Assembly: GCA_025454815.1 (NCBI GenBank)
Contig: JALONR010000010.1
Span: 62,001 to 126,000 of the forward strand
Direction: 5' to 3'
DNA: 64,000 nt
From: Bacteroidales bacterium
GTDB taxonomy: Bacteria; Bacteroidota; Bacteroidia; Bacteroidales; VadinHA17
Within the stretch, counting starts at the first letter, position 1. Each line of letters starts with the position of its first letter. The position numbers were made by a program, and so were the translations under genes. The notes beneath the pieces are model-generated. The model was not told where the DNA came from. It searched no databases and worked only from the letters and a program-made list of their open reading frames with translations. Below, one piece after another: positions 27,186-36,323 of this stretch.

Positions 27186-29086
27186 ATGAATAAAAAATAC
27201 CTTGCCGGGATACCATTGGTAATTCCCCACCTTTTTGGCATCAGCCTTAATGCCCAGACAAGGCCGAACATTATTTTCATCATGACCGATGATCAGAGTC
27301 CCATCCCGGTTGAAGCTGCCAGTTCTAATGAATCAAGACCCTTTGGCTTCAATGGTGACAGGTATGTCCACACACCTGTTATCGATAGCCTGGCAAAACA
27401 CGGCATAATATTCAACAGGGCTTATGTTACAAGTTCGGTAAGCTCTGCCAGCAGGTACTCTATCCTGACCGGAAGATATCCAGGCCTTTGTGAGTCAGAT
27501 TTTTTCATGACACAGAACCCGGCAGGAGAAATGTCCCGGCCTGAGAACAATGTGGAACTGGAGGAAGAGAGCCAGAACCTGCCCAGATTGCTTCAGAGGG
27601 CAGGATACAGGACAGGTTTTGTCGGCAAAAGCCACCTTATTGATCAGGATCTGTTGAACGCAAGCACTACCGGTTCAGGCGGATTTAAAATATATGGCAG
27701 GGGAGATGATCCTAATCTGCCGGAAGTCTCTCAAAAAATGGCATATAATCATGATCTGTGGGTCAGGCGAGTCAGGGAGTTCGGATTTGATTATGCAAAT
27801 GCTGTCTACAGTGGCAACCTGAAAGAACTCAATAATGATTCGTTGAATGTCCATAATGTTGAATGGAAAAATAATGCAGCCCTTGAATTCATTGAACAGT
27901 CAGGAAATGAACCATTCTTCCTGTATTACAGCGAAAATATCCCGCACGGACCAGCTCCCTGGATAAAAAGGGATGGCAAATACCCGTATGGACTGGATGC
28001 CAACCCTGACTTTACTTCAAAGGGTCTGGTTAAGGCCGATTATTCGTACCTCCCGGGCAGGGATGAAATAAAGACAGAGGTTGAGTCACTTGGATTGGAT
28101 GAAAAGCATGCATGGTTAACCTGGTTCGACTACGCTGTCGGGGCTATTGTAGAAAAGCTGAGAGAGAAAGGTATGCTGGAGAATACTCTGATTATAATAA
28201 CCTCAGATCACGGTAATTACAACAATGAGAAAGCGACCATGTACGAAGGTGGAGTCAAAGTTCCCCTGATGATGTTCTGGCCGGCAGGAATAAAAGCAGG
28301 TTCTACGTACGATGAACTGGTTCAGAGCATCGACTTTCCCGCAACCTTCCTCGATCTTGCCGGTGTTGATCTGAACGCTGTCAGACAACTCGATGGCGTT
28401 AGTTTAATAGATGTCCTGTCCGGAAGCAAAGAGCCTGTTCATGATCACCTCTATTTTGAAATAGGTTACGCACGGGCAGTAATGACAAGGAACTGGAAAT
28501 ATGTTGCAGTACGCTATGACGAAGAGACTGAAAGGGCTATTGAGGCAGGCATGAGGTTCCCGGGGTTCCAGGGTGAACTGCTTGATGCCCCATATTATAC
28601 AAGGAATAAGGATCTGGGGTTCAGGGCGGCAGAAAAAATCCTCTTTACTTTCAAAGGAACCAGCTTTTTGATCTTGTAAATGACCCTGATGAACTGGTTA
28701 ATCTCTATGATTCAAACCCTGATACTGCATTATTTATGAAGGGCAGGCTGAGTCAATACCTGAAATCATTTCCCGGGAGACCTTACGGTGAGTTTACGGA
28801 TATTGCATCATCCGGTGACAGGTTGTACTACCCATTAAATGATTCCGGAATGCATATTTATCCCAATCCCACCGAAGGATATTTCGAGATACATTTGCCT
28901 GAAAGTCACCCCAGCGGGAAATATAAAGTTGTAAGCACAACCGGGTCTTTGATAAATACCGGTTGCTTTACAAACGGCCGGCTTTCACTCTTTCTGGCAA
29001 ACATCCCTGCGGGTTGCTACTTCATTACTGCATTCAATAACCACGAAAGCCTGTCTGGTAAAATTATCCTGAACCGGTTGAGATAA
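27186..29086 (+). pseudogene. S1 sulfatase with T9SS sorting domain, frameshifted in a poly-A run
   Basis: From 27186 an exported sulfatase reads normally. It has MTDDQSP, the Ser-type maturation motif S86-S-A-S-R90 with ILTG (Ala in place of Pro, tolerated in some S1 enzymes), GKSHL, and SDHGNYNNE. Near 28633-28638 there is a run of six A. Reading on in frame gives a stop at 28679. Reading with one extra A gives NPLYFQRNQLFDLVNDPDEL, exactly the expected sulfatase C-terminus, continuing to 29086 and ending in a type A T9SS sorting domain (IYPNPTEGYFEI to the last residues). The gene is thus a single sulfatase broken by a one-base loss in a homopolymer. It may be a sequencing error, a real mutation, or a phase-variable site. 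Confidence 0.87.
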
Positions 29087-29118
29087 TCTGACCAATATCT
29101 TTCTTACATAAGAAAAGA

Positions 29119-30945
29119 TTGATTAAGCCTCTGAAAATGAAAACATTTATTCTTCTGTCAGCTTTGCTTTCATTCACTTTCTCCGGTCTGCCAGGATCAT
29201 TACATCATATTTTTCTTTCATCTGAAGTTTATTATCCCTCAATGCACGCAAAGGCTTCATTCGAAACTCCGCCTGCAGTTATAGGTGGCACAACCATTAT
29301 TATGACAGCAACCACACCAACCGTCGCAGGAGGAATGGTTGAGTACTATTTTGAGGAAATGACAGGCAATCCGGGCGGGGACCATTCCGGCTGGCAAAGT
29401 TCACCCTATTACAGTGATGGCGGCCTTTTGCCTCATACTGAGTATAAATATCGTGTAAAAGTGCGTGATATATTCAAAGTTAATAGCGAACCTTCACAGG
29501 TATTTGGTGCCTTGACAAATGAGACTGAACCATGGAAGAATGATCTTGATTACGGTGCTTACTATGGTTATCAGGCATGGCATCGCGGACCAGAGGATAG
29601 CTGGAGTCACTGGTTCAACGGCGGAATTCCGGATGCAGCTCATATGAGCGGAGATAACTGGCCTGATTTCAGCGAGTATCCGGTATTGTACCAGACTCAG
29701 TTGCTATATCCTGACGGGTCACCTGTGTTTGTCTATTCCTGCAATGATTATGAAACCGTTGATGTACACATCAGATGGATGAAGGAATATGGCCTTAAGG
29801 GATGTTTTTTACAGCGTCAGCAGCTCAATATTCATAATCCGGAAACCCTGGAGCAAATGGACCGCAAGGCATTGCATGTGCGAAGGGCCTGCGAGAAATA
29901 CGGTATCAGGTTTTGCATGATGCCATGTAATAATGATAAATCAGAATCAGGGAGGGGTCAGGAATATATTGATAACATAATTGCCGACTGGAAACATTGC
30001 GTTGACGACCTTAAAATCACCGAGAGTCCTGTGTATATGCATCAGGAGGGCAAGCCGGTTATCGGATTCTGGGGCCTGGGATTTGCCAACAGGCAGATGA
30101 CCCCGGACCAGGCAAACCAGATCCTTGACTCTTTTCAAATTCCGGCAGAATCAAAATACAGGGCTTACGTTATGGGCGGAGTACCAAATGACTGGCGGAC
30201 AAAACCGAAAGAGGGCTTTATGCCGGTCTATGAACGATTGGATATGATTTCTCCCTGGAGAACAATCTTTTATGACCCTTACAATCAGGTATGGCTCGAC
30301 CGTATGGCAGGTGATAAAGCATATTGCGATGCCCGGGGAATCGATTATAACCCTGTAGTTTCCCCGGGGGCCTCTGTAGCTTACCAGGGTTTTGATAAAT
30401 CACTCCGGAACAAGAATCCCAGGGATGGAGGGAGCTATATCTGGAAGCAGGTATATGAGGTGTGCAAACTAGGAAATAAATTTATTTATGTAGCTATGTA
30501 TGACGAAATTGATGAGGGGACAGCCATGTATAAAATGGCAGAGGCACGTGAAGATTGTCCGGTTGTTGACCCACTGCTTGTTCCATTGAATGAAGATGGC
30601 TATGACCTTCCGGATGACTGGTATCTGAAAATCGGGAGCGAGATACAGAAGATGATAGAGGGTTCAAGCCCGCTGGACAGCATTTTGCCGCTCAGACCTG
30701 CTCATGCGGCCATGATTCCTGAATCGATGAAAGACGGAAAGTTGATGGCGTATCCCAATCCGTCTGGAAACATATTGAATGTTAAAGGTACTGGAATAGA
30801 AACCCACTATATGATCTATGGCATGACTGGGATTAAGCTTATGGAAGGTATCATAAGCCAGGGAACGGTTGATATATCATCTCTGCAAAAAGGAGTATAT
30901 CTTCTTATTGCCAATAAACTTTCATTCCGGTTTGTGAAACCTTAA
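29119..30945 (+). CDS. GH71/99-like glycoside hydrolase with T9SS sorting domain
   Basis: A 608-residue secreted enzyme. The ATG at 29137 is an alternative start with a tighter signal peptide. Residues about 45-140 form an extra beta-sandwich domain of fibronectin III type (TEYKYRVKVRD). The GH71/99-like module follows (YYGYQAWH, HIRWMKEYGLKGCFLQRQ) with the catalytic-type block VAMYDEIDEGTAMYK. After a spacer comes a type A sorting domain from AYPNPSGNILNV to the C-terminus, so the protein should pass through the type IX system to the cell surface. A surface endo-acting enzyme next to SusC/SusD would be the first to cut the polymer. It is the most divergent of the four paralogs. Confidence 0.86.
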   Translation: MIKPLKMKTFILLSALLSFTFSGLPGSLHHIFLSSEVYYPSMHAKASFETPPAVIGGTTIIMTATTPTVAGGMVEYYFEEMTGNPGGDHSGWQSSPYYSDGGLLPHTEYKYRVKVRDIFKVNSEPSQVFGALTNETEPWKNDLDYGAYYGYQAWHRGPEDSWSHWFNGGIPDAAHMSGDNWPDFSEYPVLYQTQLLYPDGSPVFVYSCNDYETVDVHIRWMKEYGLKGCFLQRQQLNIHNPETLEQMDRKALHVRRACEKYGIRFCMMPCNNDKSESGRGQEYIDNIIADWKHCVDDLKITESPVYMHQEGKPVIGFWGLGFANRQMTPDQANQILDSFQIPAESKYRAYVMGGVPNDWRTKPKEGFMPVYERLDMISPWRTIFYDPYNQVWLDRMAGDKAYCDARGIDYNPVVSPGASVAYQGFDKSLRNKNPRDGGSYIWKQVYEVCKLGNKFIYVAMYDEIDEGTAMYKMAEAREDCPVVDPLLVPLNEDGYDLPDDWYLKIGSEIQKMIEGSSPLDSILPLRPAHAAMIPESMKDGKLMAYPNPSGNILNVKGTGIETHYMIYGMTGIKLMEGIISQGTVDISSLQKGVYLLIANKLSFRFVKP

Positions 30946-31077
30946 GCTGCAAGGCAATATCTTCATCCCAATCGATAAAAGTATCATAAAAAATCTTTTA
31001 AAAGTAACAAAATAAAACTTCATAACGGAATGAATATTAGAATTATAAAGACATATATCATATCTCCTTCAAGGCTA

Positions 31078-31132
31078 ATTAATTTTATTAATCATTAATT
31101 AATGCTTTGTTAAATTATGAACAGTAATTTTC
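31078..31132 (+). promoter_or_regulatory. ATTAAT boxes and -7-like element before SusC
   Basis: In the 255-base gap before the SusC gene, ATTAAT occurs at 31078, 31087, 31094 and 31098. The pair 31087/31098 is again 11 bp apart. Downstream, TAATTTTC at 31125-31132 is close to the Bacteroidota -7 consensus TAnnTTTG. A TTTG at 31106-31109 is only 15 bp away rather than about 19, so the -33 match is weak. The arrangement of boxes just upstream of an imperfect promoter resembles the promoters at 1668-1842 and 15960-16040. Confidence 0.45.
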
Positions 31133-31200
31133 GAGTATAACTAACCAAGTTGAAACTTTATTCTGACCAAAATTCCTAATCCGTAAAAGACTTGAACACT

Positions 31201-34200
31201 ATGAAAAATTGGAAAAGATTTATTGCCCTCTTAACGTTCCTGGTGTTGACCGGCCATATGGTTTTCGCTCAGGTGCAAGTAAGAGGAACAGTAAGTGATA
31301 AAGACGGGATTCCGCTTCCAGGGGTGGATGTAATCATTGAAGGCACAACAACAGGTACGTCCACAGATACAAACGGGCGTTTCACAATTCAGGCTGTTGT
31401 TGGGCAAAAGCTATTGTTTCAGTTTATCGGTATGATCACTCAGAGGGTTGATGTCACAGGTCCCAACCAGGTAATTAATGTGACACTACTGGACCAGGAG
31501 ACGGCCATAGAGGAGGTAGTTGTGATCGGGTACGGAACCCAGAAGAAACAGAGCGTAGTAGGTGCAATTGGTAAAGCCAATGCAAACGATCTCAAGAAAC
31601 AGGGGAATGTCAATAACCTGACAGACGCGCTTACAGGTGCAATCCCCGGAGTATCGGTTCTTTCAATTTCCGGCATGCCGGGAGGAGATTATGCTACAGG
31701 AATTAAGGTATATACTCCTTCAGAGATACTGATCCGTGGAAAAACCACCTGGAATAATTCCTCTCCACTGATACTGGTAGATGGTGTGGAGCGTCAGATG
31801 AACGACATTGACATAAGTGAGGTTGAAAGTATCTCCGTACTGAAGGATGCATCCGCCACTGCGGTTTTTGGTGTAAAGGGAGGCAACGGTGTTATTCTCA
31901 TTACTTCCAAAAGAGGAGTTGAGGGGAAAACAAAATTCAATGTGGAATTTGAAAATTCGTTCGAGACACCCTCAAAAATAATTGAAATAGCCGATGTGTG
32001 GGAAGGAGTTGTTGCAAGAAACTATGCCATAGAACGTACACGTCGCTTCAATAACGGTTTATGGTCTGAGCTTTATGCCTCTGACAAGGAGATTGAATAT
32101 TACAGAACCGGTGAGTATCCCTTTGCTTATCCCAACCAGGACTGGCACGAGATTATGCTGAAGGATTTCGCCTTGTCGAACAGGGCTAATATAACAGCAA
32201 GCGGAGGGAGCCAGAAGGTGAAGTTTTTTACTTCTCTCAGCTATAATCATGTCGGTGATATTTTCAAAAGTTATGATGCCGGGCAGGGTTATACTCCTGC
32301 CTATGAGTTTGACAGATTGAATATCAGGTCAAATTTTGATTTTGAAATTACCAAGACAACCAAATTTGCGGCTAATTTCTATGGAATGTACGGATCACAA
32401 ACCTCTCCGAGCCGAAATGTAACAGGCGTGGTAAATGGTATATTCCCTGCACTGTCCAATCTTGGGGGAGAAACACTTGTAAGGGTTTATGAGGACGGTG
32501 TACCCGGGTCCCCGAATGGCAGGTTCAATGCTGCCAATCCATGGTACGACTATAATCTTTCCGGTCTGACCTATATCCCCCGGACAGTTGTCAACATGGA
32601 CTACACCCTGACACAGAACCTTGATTTTCTGACCAAAGGTTTGACTTTTTCAGGAAAGCTGGCCTATGATAATACCTTCAGGAATACAGGGAGAAGTGTG
32701 GGTGATGCAGGCGTTACAACAAAAACAATAAACAAGACCTTCTATCTCAACGGAGGTTATTACGATTATGAGGCAGGTGTTTACAGAAATGCCGACGGTA
32801 CGGAAGCAAACATGGACCTGTGGACCACTTATGTGGAACCTACGGCCGGGAGAGAAGGATTTGGATGGGTCAAGACTCCTAATACATATTATGGAGAGAG
32901 TGTATCACTGGGAAGTGCTGAACGGAATCTCTATTTCCAGTTGATGATGCAGTATAACAGGTCGTTCGGAAGCCACAATGTCACAGCGATGGCAATGTTC
33001 AGCCGGAATCAGAATGAGGTAGGCAGCGAATGGCCTCGTAAACGCGAGGACTGGGTTGGACGTGTTACTTACGATTACAAGGCAAGGTATTTCTTTGAGG
33101 CAAACGGAGCTTTTAACGGATCTGAAAAATTCGGACCGGGTTATCGCTTTGATTTTTTTCCCTCCATCGCGGCTGGCTGGCTGATTTCGAATGAGAAGTT
33201 CCTGGCAAACAGGGCAAAATGGCTCGATATACTCAAGGTCAGATACTCCTATGGGCTGGTAGGCAATGATAATGTTATAACAGGCAGCACATGGCCATAT
33301 TTGACAGTATGGGATACTTACAGCGTGAATTCTTATGAGGCAAATTATTATGGTTATCCTGGCGCTTACAGGGGATATGTCAGATACAATGAAGGAAACC
33401 CTGGCAACCCTAATCTGAAATGGGAAACAGCTACCAAGCAGAACCTTGGCTTTGAAATCGCGGCCTTTGGTAACTCTGTCAACCTTACGGTAGACCTCTT
33501 CAATGAATATAGGGAAGATATGTTGCTGGGAGCTTCTGACAGGCAGTCGACTGTTCCACCCATTTTTGGAAAACCTGCTCCGCCGGCAAATATAGGTAAG
33601 GCAAAATCACACGGAGCTGAGATTGTATTTACCTATCAAAATTCCATAGGCAATGATTTTAATTACTGGGCAAAGACCAACTGGTCTGTTGCAATAAGTG
33701 AAGTTGTATTTAAAGAATCAACCGAGCTTACCTTGCCGCATCAAAAACCGGAAGGAAAACCATTGGGTCAGACAATTACCGGAGTATCAACAGGAATCTA
33801 TAACAGCTGGGACGATATATATTGCGCAACCGGGGCAAACAATGCTGCAAGCAATGGCTTTCTCCTGCCCGGGGACATGATTATGCTCGATTTCAATGCT
33901 GATGGAAAATACTACAGTAATGACGACGATGTACCGTACGGATACCCGACTTATCCCCAGAACAATTACGGATTCTCTTTCGGAGGAGACTATAAAGGAT
34001 TGAGCTTCTCAGCGAATTTTGTCGGTGCTTATAATGCCACCAGGAAGATCCAGTTTGCAGCTTCAGCAAGTTCAGGAGCTGCATTTTATTACGATAATAC
34101 ATATGTCCCGGTTCAGATTATAGAAGATACATGGACCCCGGAATACAATAACAGCAATCCCACGTATCCTGCACTGGCGCTATTCGCGAAAAGCTATAAC

Positions 34201-34443
34201 CCGGTTGGGCAGTACTATGAATTTGATGGTTCCTTCCTGAGACTCCAGTCAATAGAACTGGGTTATTCATTACCAGAAAGGTGGATTGATCCGATGAAAA
34301 TAAGCAACCTGAGGGTCTATGTCAATGGGAGAAATCTTTTCCTCTGGACAAGGATGCCTAACGACGGGGTAGGAGGTGATGACCCCGGATTTAATTATCC
34401 AACCAAGAAGCAGTTGAATATTGGTGTGAGTGTCCAGTTTTAA
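31201..34443 (+). CDS. SusC-family TonB-dependent outer membrane transporter
   Basis: A protein of about 1080 residues; ATG 31201 is preferred over the in-frame TTG at 31192. A signal peptide ending VFAQ is followed by the SusC-specific carboxypeptidase-regulatory-like domain (VRGTVSDKDGIPLPGVDVII). Next come the TonB-box-like EEVVVIGYGTQKK, the plug domain (PLILVDGVERQMNDIDI, ISVLKDASATAVFG, GVILITSKRG) and a 22-strand barrel ending in SVQF with terminal Phe. It imports oligosaccharides with its SusD partner 18 bases downstream. Which of the two SusC/SusD pairs carries the main substrate cannot be judged. Confidence 0.95.
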   Translation: MKNWKRFIALLTFLVLTGHMVFAQVQVRGTVSDKDGIPLPGVDVIIEGTTTGTSTDTNGRFTIQAVVGQKLLFQFIGMITQRVDVTGPNQVINVTLLDQETAIEEVVVIGYGTQKKQSVVGAIGKANANDLKKQGNVNNLTDALTGAIPGVSVLSISGMPGGDYATGIKVYTPSEILIRGKTTWNNSSPLILVDGVERQMNDIDISEVESISVLKDASATAVFGVKGGNGVILITSKRGVEGKTKFNVEFENSFETPSKIIEIADVWEGVVARNYAIERTRRFNNGLWSELYASDKEIEYYRTGEYPFAYPNQDWHEIMLKDFALSNRANITASGGSQKVKFFTSLSYNHVGDIFKSYDAGQGYTPAYEFDRLNIRSNFDFEITKTTKFAANFYGMYGSQTSPSRNVTGVVNGIFPALSNLGGETLVRVYEDGVPGSPNGRFNAANPWYDYNLSGLTYIPRTVVNMDYTLTQNLDFLTKGLTFSGKLAYDNTFRNTGRSVGDAGVTTKTINKTFYLNGGYYDYEAGVYRNADGTEANMDLWTTYVEPTAGREGFGWVKTPNTYYGESVSLGSAERNLYFQLMMQYNRSFGSHNVTAMAMFSRNQNEVGSEWPRKREDWVGRVTYDYKARYFFEANGAFNGSEKFGPGYRFDFFPSIAAGWLISNEKFLANRAKWLDILKVRYSYGLVGNDNVITGSTWPYLTVWDTYSVNSYEANYYGYPGAYRGYVRYNEGNPGNPNLKWETATKQNLGFEIAAFGNSVNLTVDLFNEYREDMLLGASDRQSTVPPIFGKPAPPANIGKAKSHGAEIVFTYQNSIGNDFNYWAKTNWSVAISEVVFKESTELTLPHQKPEGKPLGQTITGVSTGIYNSWDDIYCATGANNAASNGFLLPGDMIMLDFNADGKYYSNDDDVPYGYPTYPQNNYGFSFGGDYKGLSFSANFVGAYNATRKIQFAASASSGAAFYYDNTYVPVQIIEDTWTPEYNNSNPTYPALALFAKSYNPVGQYYEFDGSFLRLQSIELGYSLPERWIDPMKISNLRVYVNGRNLFLWTRMPNDGVGGDDPGFNYPTKKQLNIGVSVQF

Positions 34444-34461
34444 TAATAAAGAATAAAAGAA

Positions 34462-36300
34462 ATGAAACGGTATATTAAAATATTAGGTCTTGCACTTGCG
34501 GTGGTGTTAATGACGATCAGCTGCGAGGATTATCTGAATATCCCTCCTGAAGCTGATATCTCTGAAGAACAAATTTTCGGCAATTATGCAGGGTTCCAGG
34601 GCTATCAGGATAAGTTACTTAATAACCTTGTTGATTATGGCAATCATGGTGCAAGAGTAACACATTCGATTGGCGGTGAAGCTCTTTCACCATCGGGCCA
34701 GTCTGTCTTTAACGGGAATAATGGCGTTTATTTCTATCTGCTCAGTAACCGCGGAATATATTGCCCTGCTGAAAGCAACATGTTTTCAGCCGGCCTTTAC
34801 TCCTCGATGTGGGAGAATATCCGTATCACCAACATATGCCTCGAAAAACTGGAGTCGGGTATTTTAAAGGAAGCTACCGACGATCAGAGAAAGTGGCTGA
34901 AAGGTCAGGCCCTATTTTTCAGGGCTTACTACTATTACGAGTTTGTGAGGTCTTTTGGTACTGTTCCGTATATTGACAAGGTTCAGTCGGCCGAAGAACA
35001 GGACATGAAACGTCACTGGACTTACGAGAAAAACGGCAATACATACAAAGATGTCCAGGCAGTTTTTGAACGAATAGTGGATGATCTTGATGAAGCTGCA
35101 TCCCTGTTGCCTGCTGTATGGCCTAACCCCAATATTGACTGGGGACGTCCAACCAAACTGGCAGCACTGGGATTTAAGGCAAAAGCATTACAGTATTCAG
35201 CCAGTCCGCTTTTCAATGAGCAGGCTACGGGAGTATTGGATTACAACAAGGATTTGCTTGACAGGTGTGCCCTAGCTTGTAAGGAAGCAATAGATCTGGC
35301 AGTCAGCCTGGTCGGAACACAGCCCGCAGGAATGCCGGCAGTAGGTTCTGACGCTCTTACACCATGGGCAAGCATGAGAACGGTCTTTGCCACTGTCGAT
35401 GGAACTGCCCCTGGCACTACTGAGGTTCTGTTTCACCGCAAGGTTGACAGATTCGGTGCTCCGATTGTAAGCCAGTCAACCGCCAGAAATCACAATCATA
35501 ACCAGCTTAACGGTCAGAAAGCTGCCCAGGGTTCCCAGAATTTCCTTGATAAATTTGAAATGAAGGACGGTTCACGATATCAGGTTTCTTATGATACAGA
35601 TCCGGCAAGGAGGTGGGCTGACAGGGATAACCGCTTTAAATTTACCTTCTATGTCCATGGTGACGTAGTCCATACCATAACACTCAACTTTTCTACCGCC
35701 CAGTCGAATACAGACGGAGCCATGAACAGCAACGCCATCAGGAAGTTTTTATGTGACAATGTCACAAAAAACAATCCGGGGCTTTCCACTTTTTCAACGC
35801 CTCTGTTACGAATGGCTGACATTTACCTTACCTATGCCGAGGCTGTATTTGAGAGTACAGGTAGCTACACCGTCATTCCCGCCGGGTTAACCATGTCAGC
35901 AGAGGATGCTGTCAATATAGTAAGAGCCCGTGCAGGCCAGCCAAGTGTCGCGGCCACATTGCCCTTTTATGAGAATAATCCACTCCCCAATTGTGAAGAA
36001 CTCGCTTCTGATCCGGCTTTCAGACTGCTTTACAGGAATGAAAGAGCAGTGGAATTTGCCTATGAAGGGGTTTACTGGTTTGATCTCAGACGCTGGAAAA
36101 GGGCACACCTCAAAGACGGGATCAGTTTACAGGCTCTCCGCTTCAATGTCGGATCAGGTACTCCCAGACCTATTGTTGAATCATCTGTTTCAAGGGCAGA
36201 TGTAGCTACATATGTTTTTAAAGCCCAACACTACTGGATGCCTTTTGATCCAAGTCTTACAAGGTTTACCAAAGATTGGGAACAGAATCCGGGATGGTAA
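34462..36300 (+). CDS. SusD/RagB-family surface glycan-binding lipoprotein
   Basis: A 612-residue lipoprotein (lipobox TISC, then EDYLNIPPE, the usual SusD start). TPR-like helices hold QALFFRAYYYYEFVRSFGTVPYID (read as the conserved RA-YY-EL/F block), and the C-terminus has LLYRNERAVEFAYEGVYWFDLRRW. It lids the SusC barrel and captures oligosaccharides at the surface. It is 18 bases after SusC and 24 bases before the second SusC gene, so all four genes are probably one transcript. Confidence 0.94.
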   Translation: MKRYIKILGLALAVVLMTISCEDYLNIPPEADISEEQIFGNYAGFQGYQDKLLNNLVDYGNHGARVTHSIGGEALSPSGQSVFNGNNGVYFYLLSNRGIYCPAESNMFSAGLYSSMWENIRITNICLEKLESGILKEATDDQRKWLKGQALFFRAYYYYEFVRSFGTVPYIDKVQSAEEQDMKRHWTYEKNGNTYKDVQAVFERIVDDLDEAASLLPAVWPNPNIDWGRPTKLAALGFKAKALQYSASPLFNEQATGVLDYNKDLLDRCALACKEAIDLAVSLVGTQPAGMPAVGSDALTPWASMRTVFATVDGTAPGTTEVLFHRKVDRFGAPIVSQSTARNHNHNQLNGQKAAQGSQNFLDKFEMKDGSRYQVSYDTDPARRWADRDNRFKFTFYVHGDVVHTITLNFSTAQSNTDGAMNSNAIRKFLCDNVTKNNPGLSTFSTPLLRMADIYLTYAEAVFESTGSYTVIPAGLTMSAEDAVNIVRARAGQPSVAATLPFYENNPLPNCEELASDPAFRLLYRNERAVEFAYEGVYWFDLRRWKRAHLKDGISLQALRFNVGSGTPRPIVESSVSRADVATYVFKAQHYWMPFDPSLTRFTKDWEQNPGW

Positions 36301-36323
36301 TGATTAAACCCTGTTAACGAATA

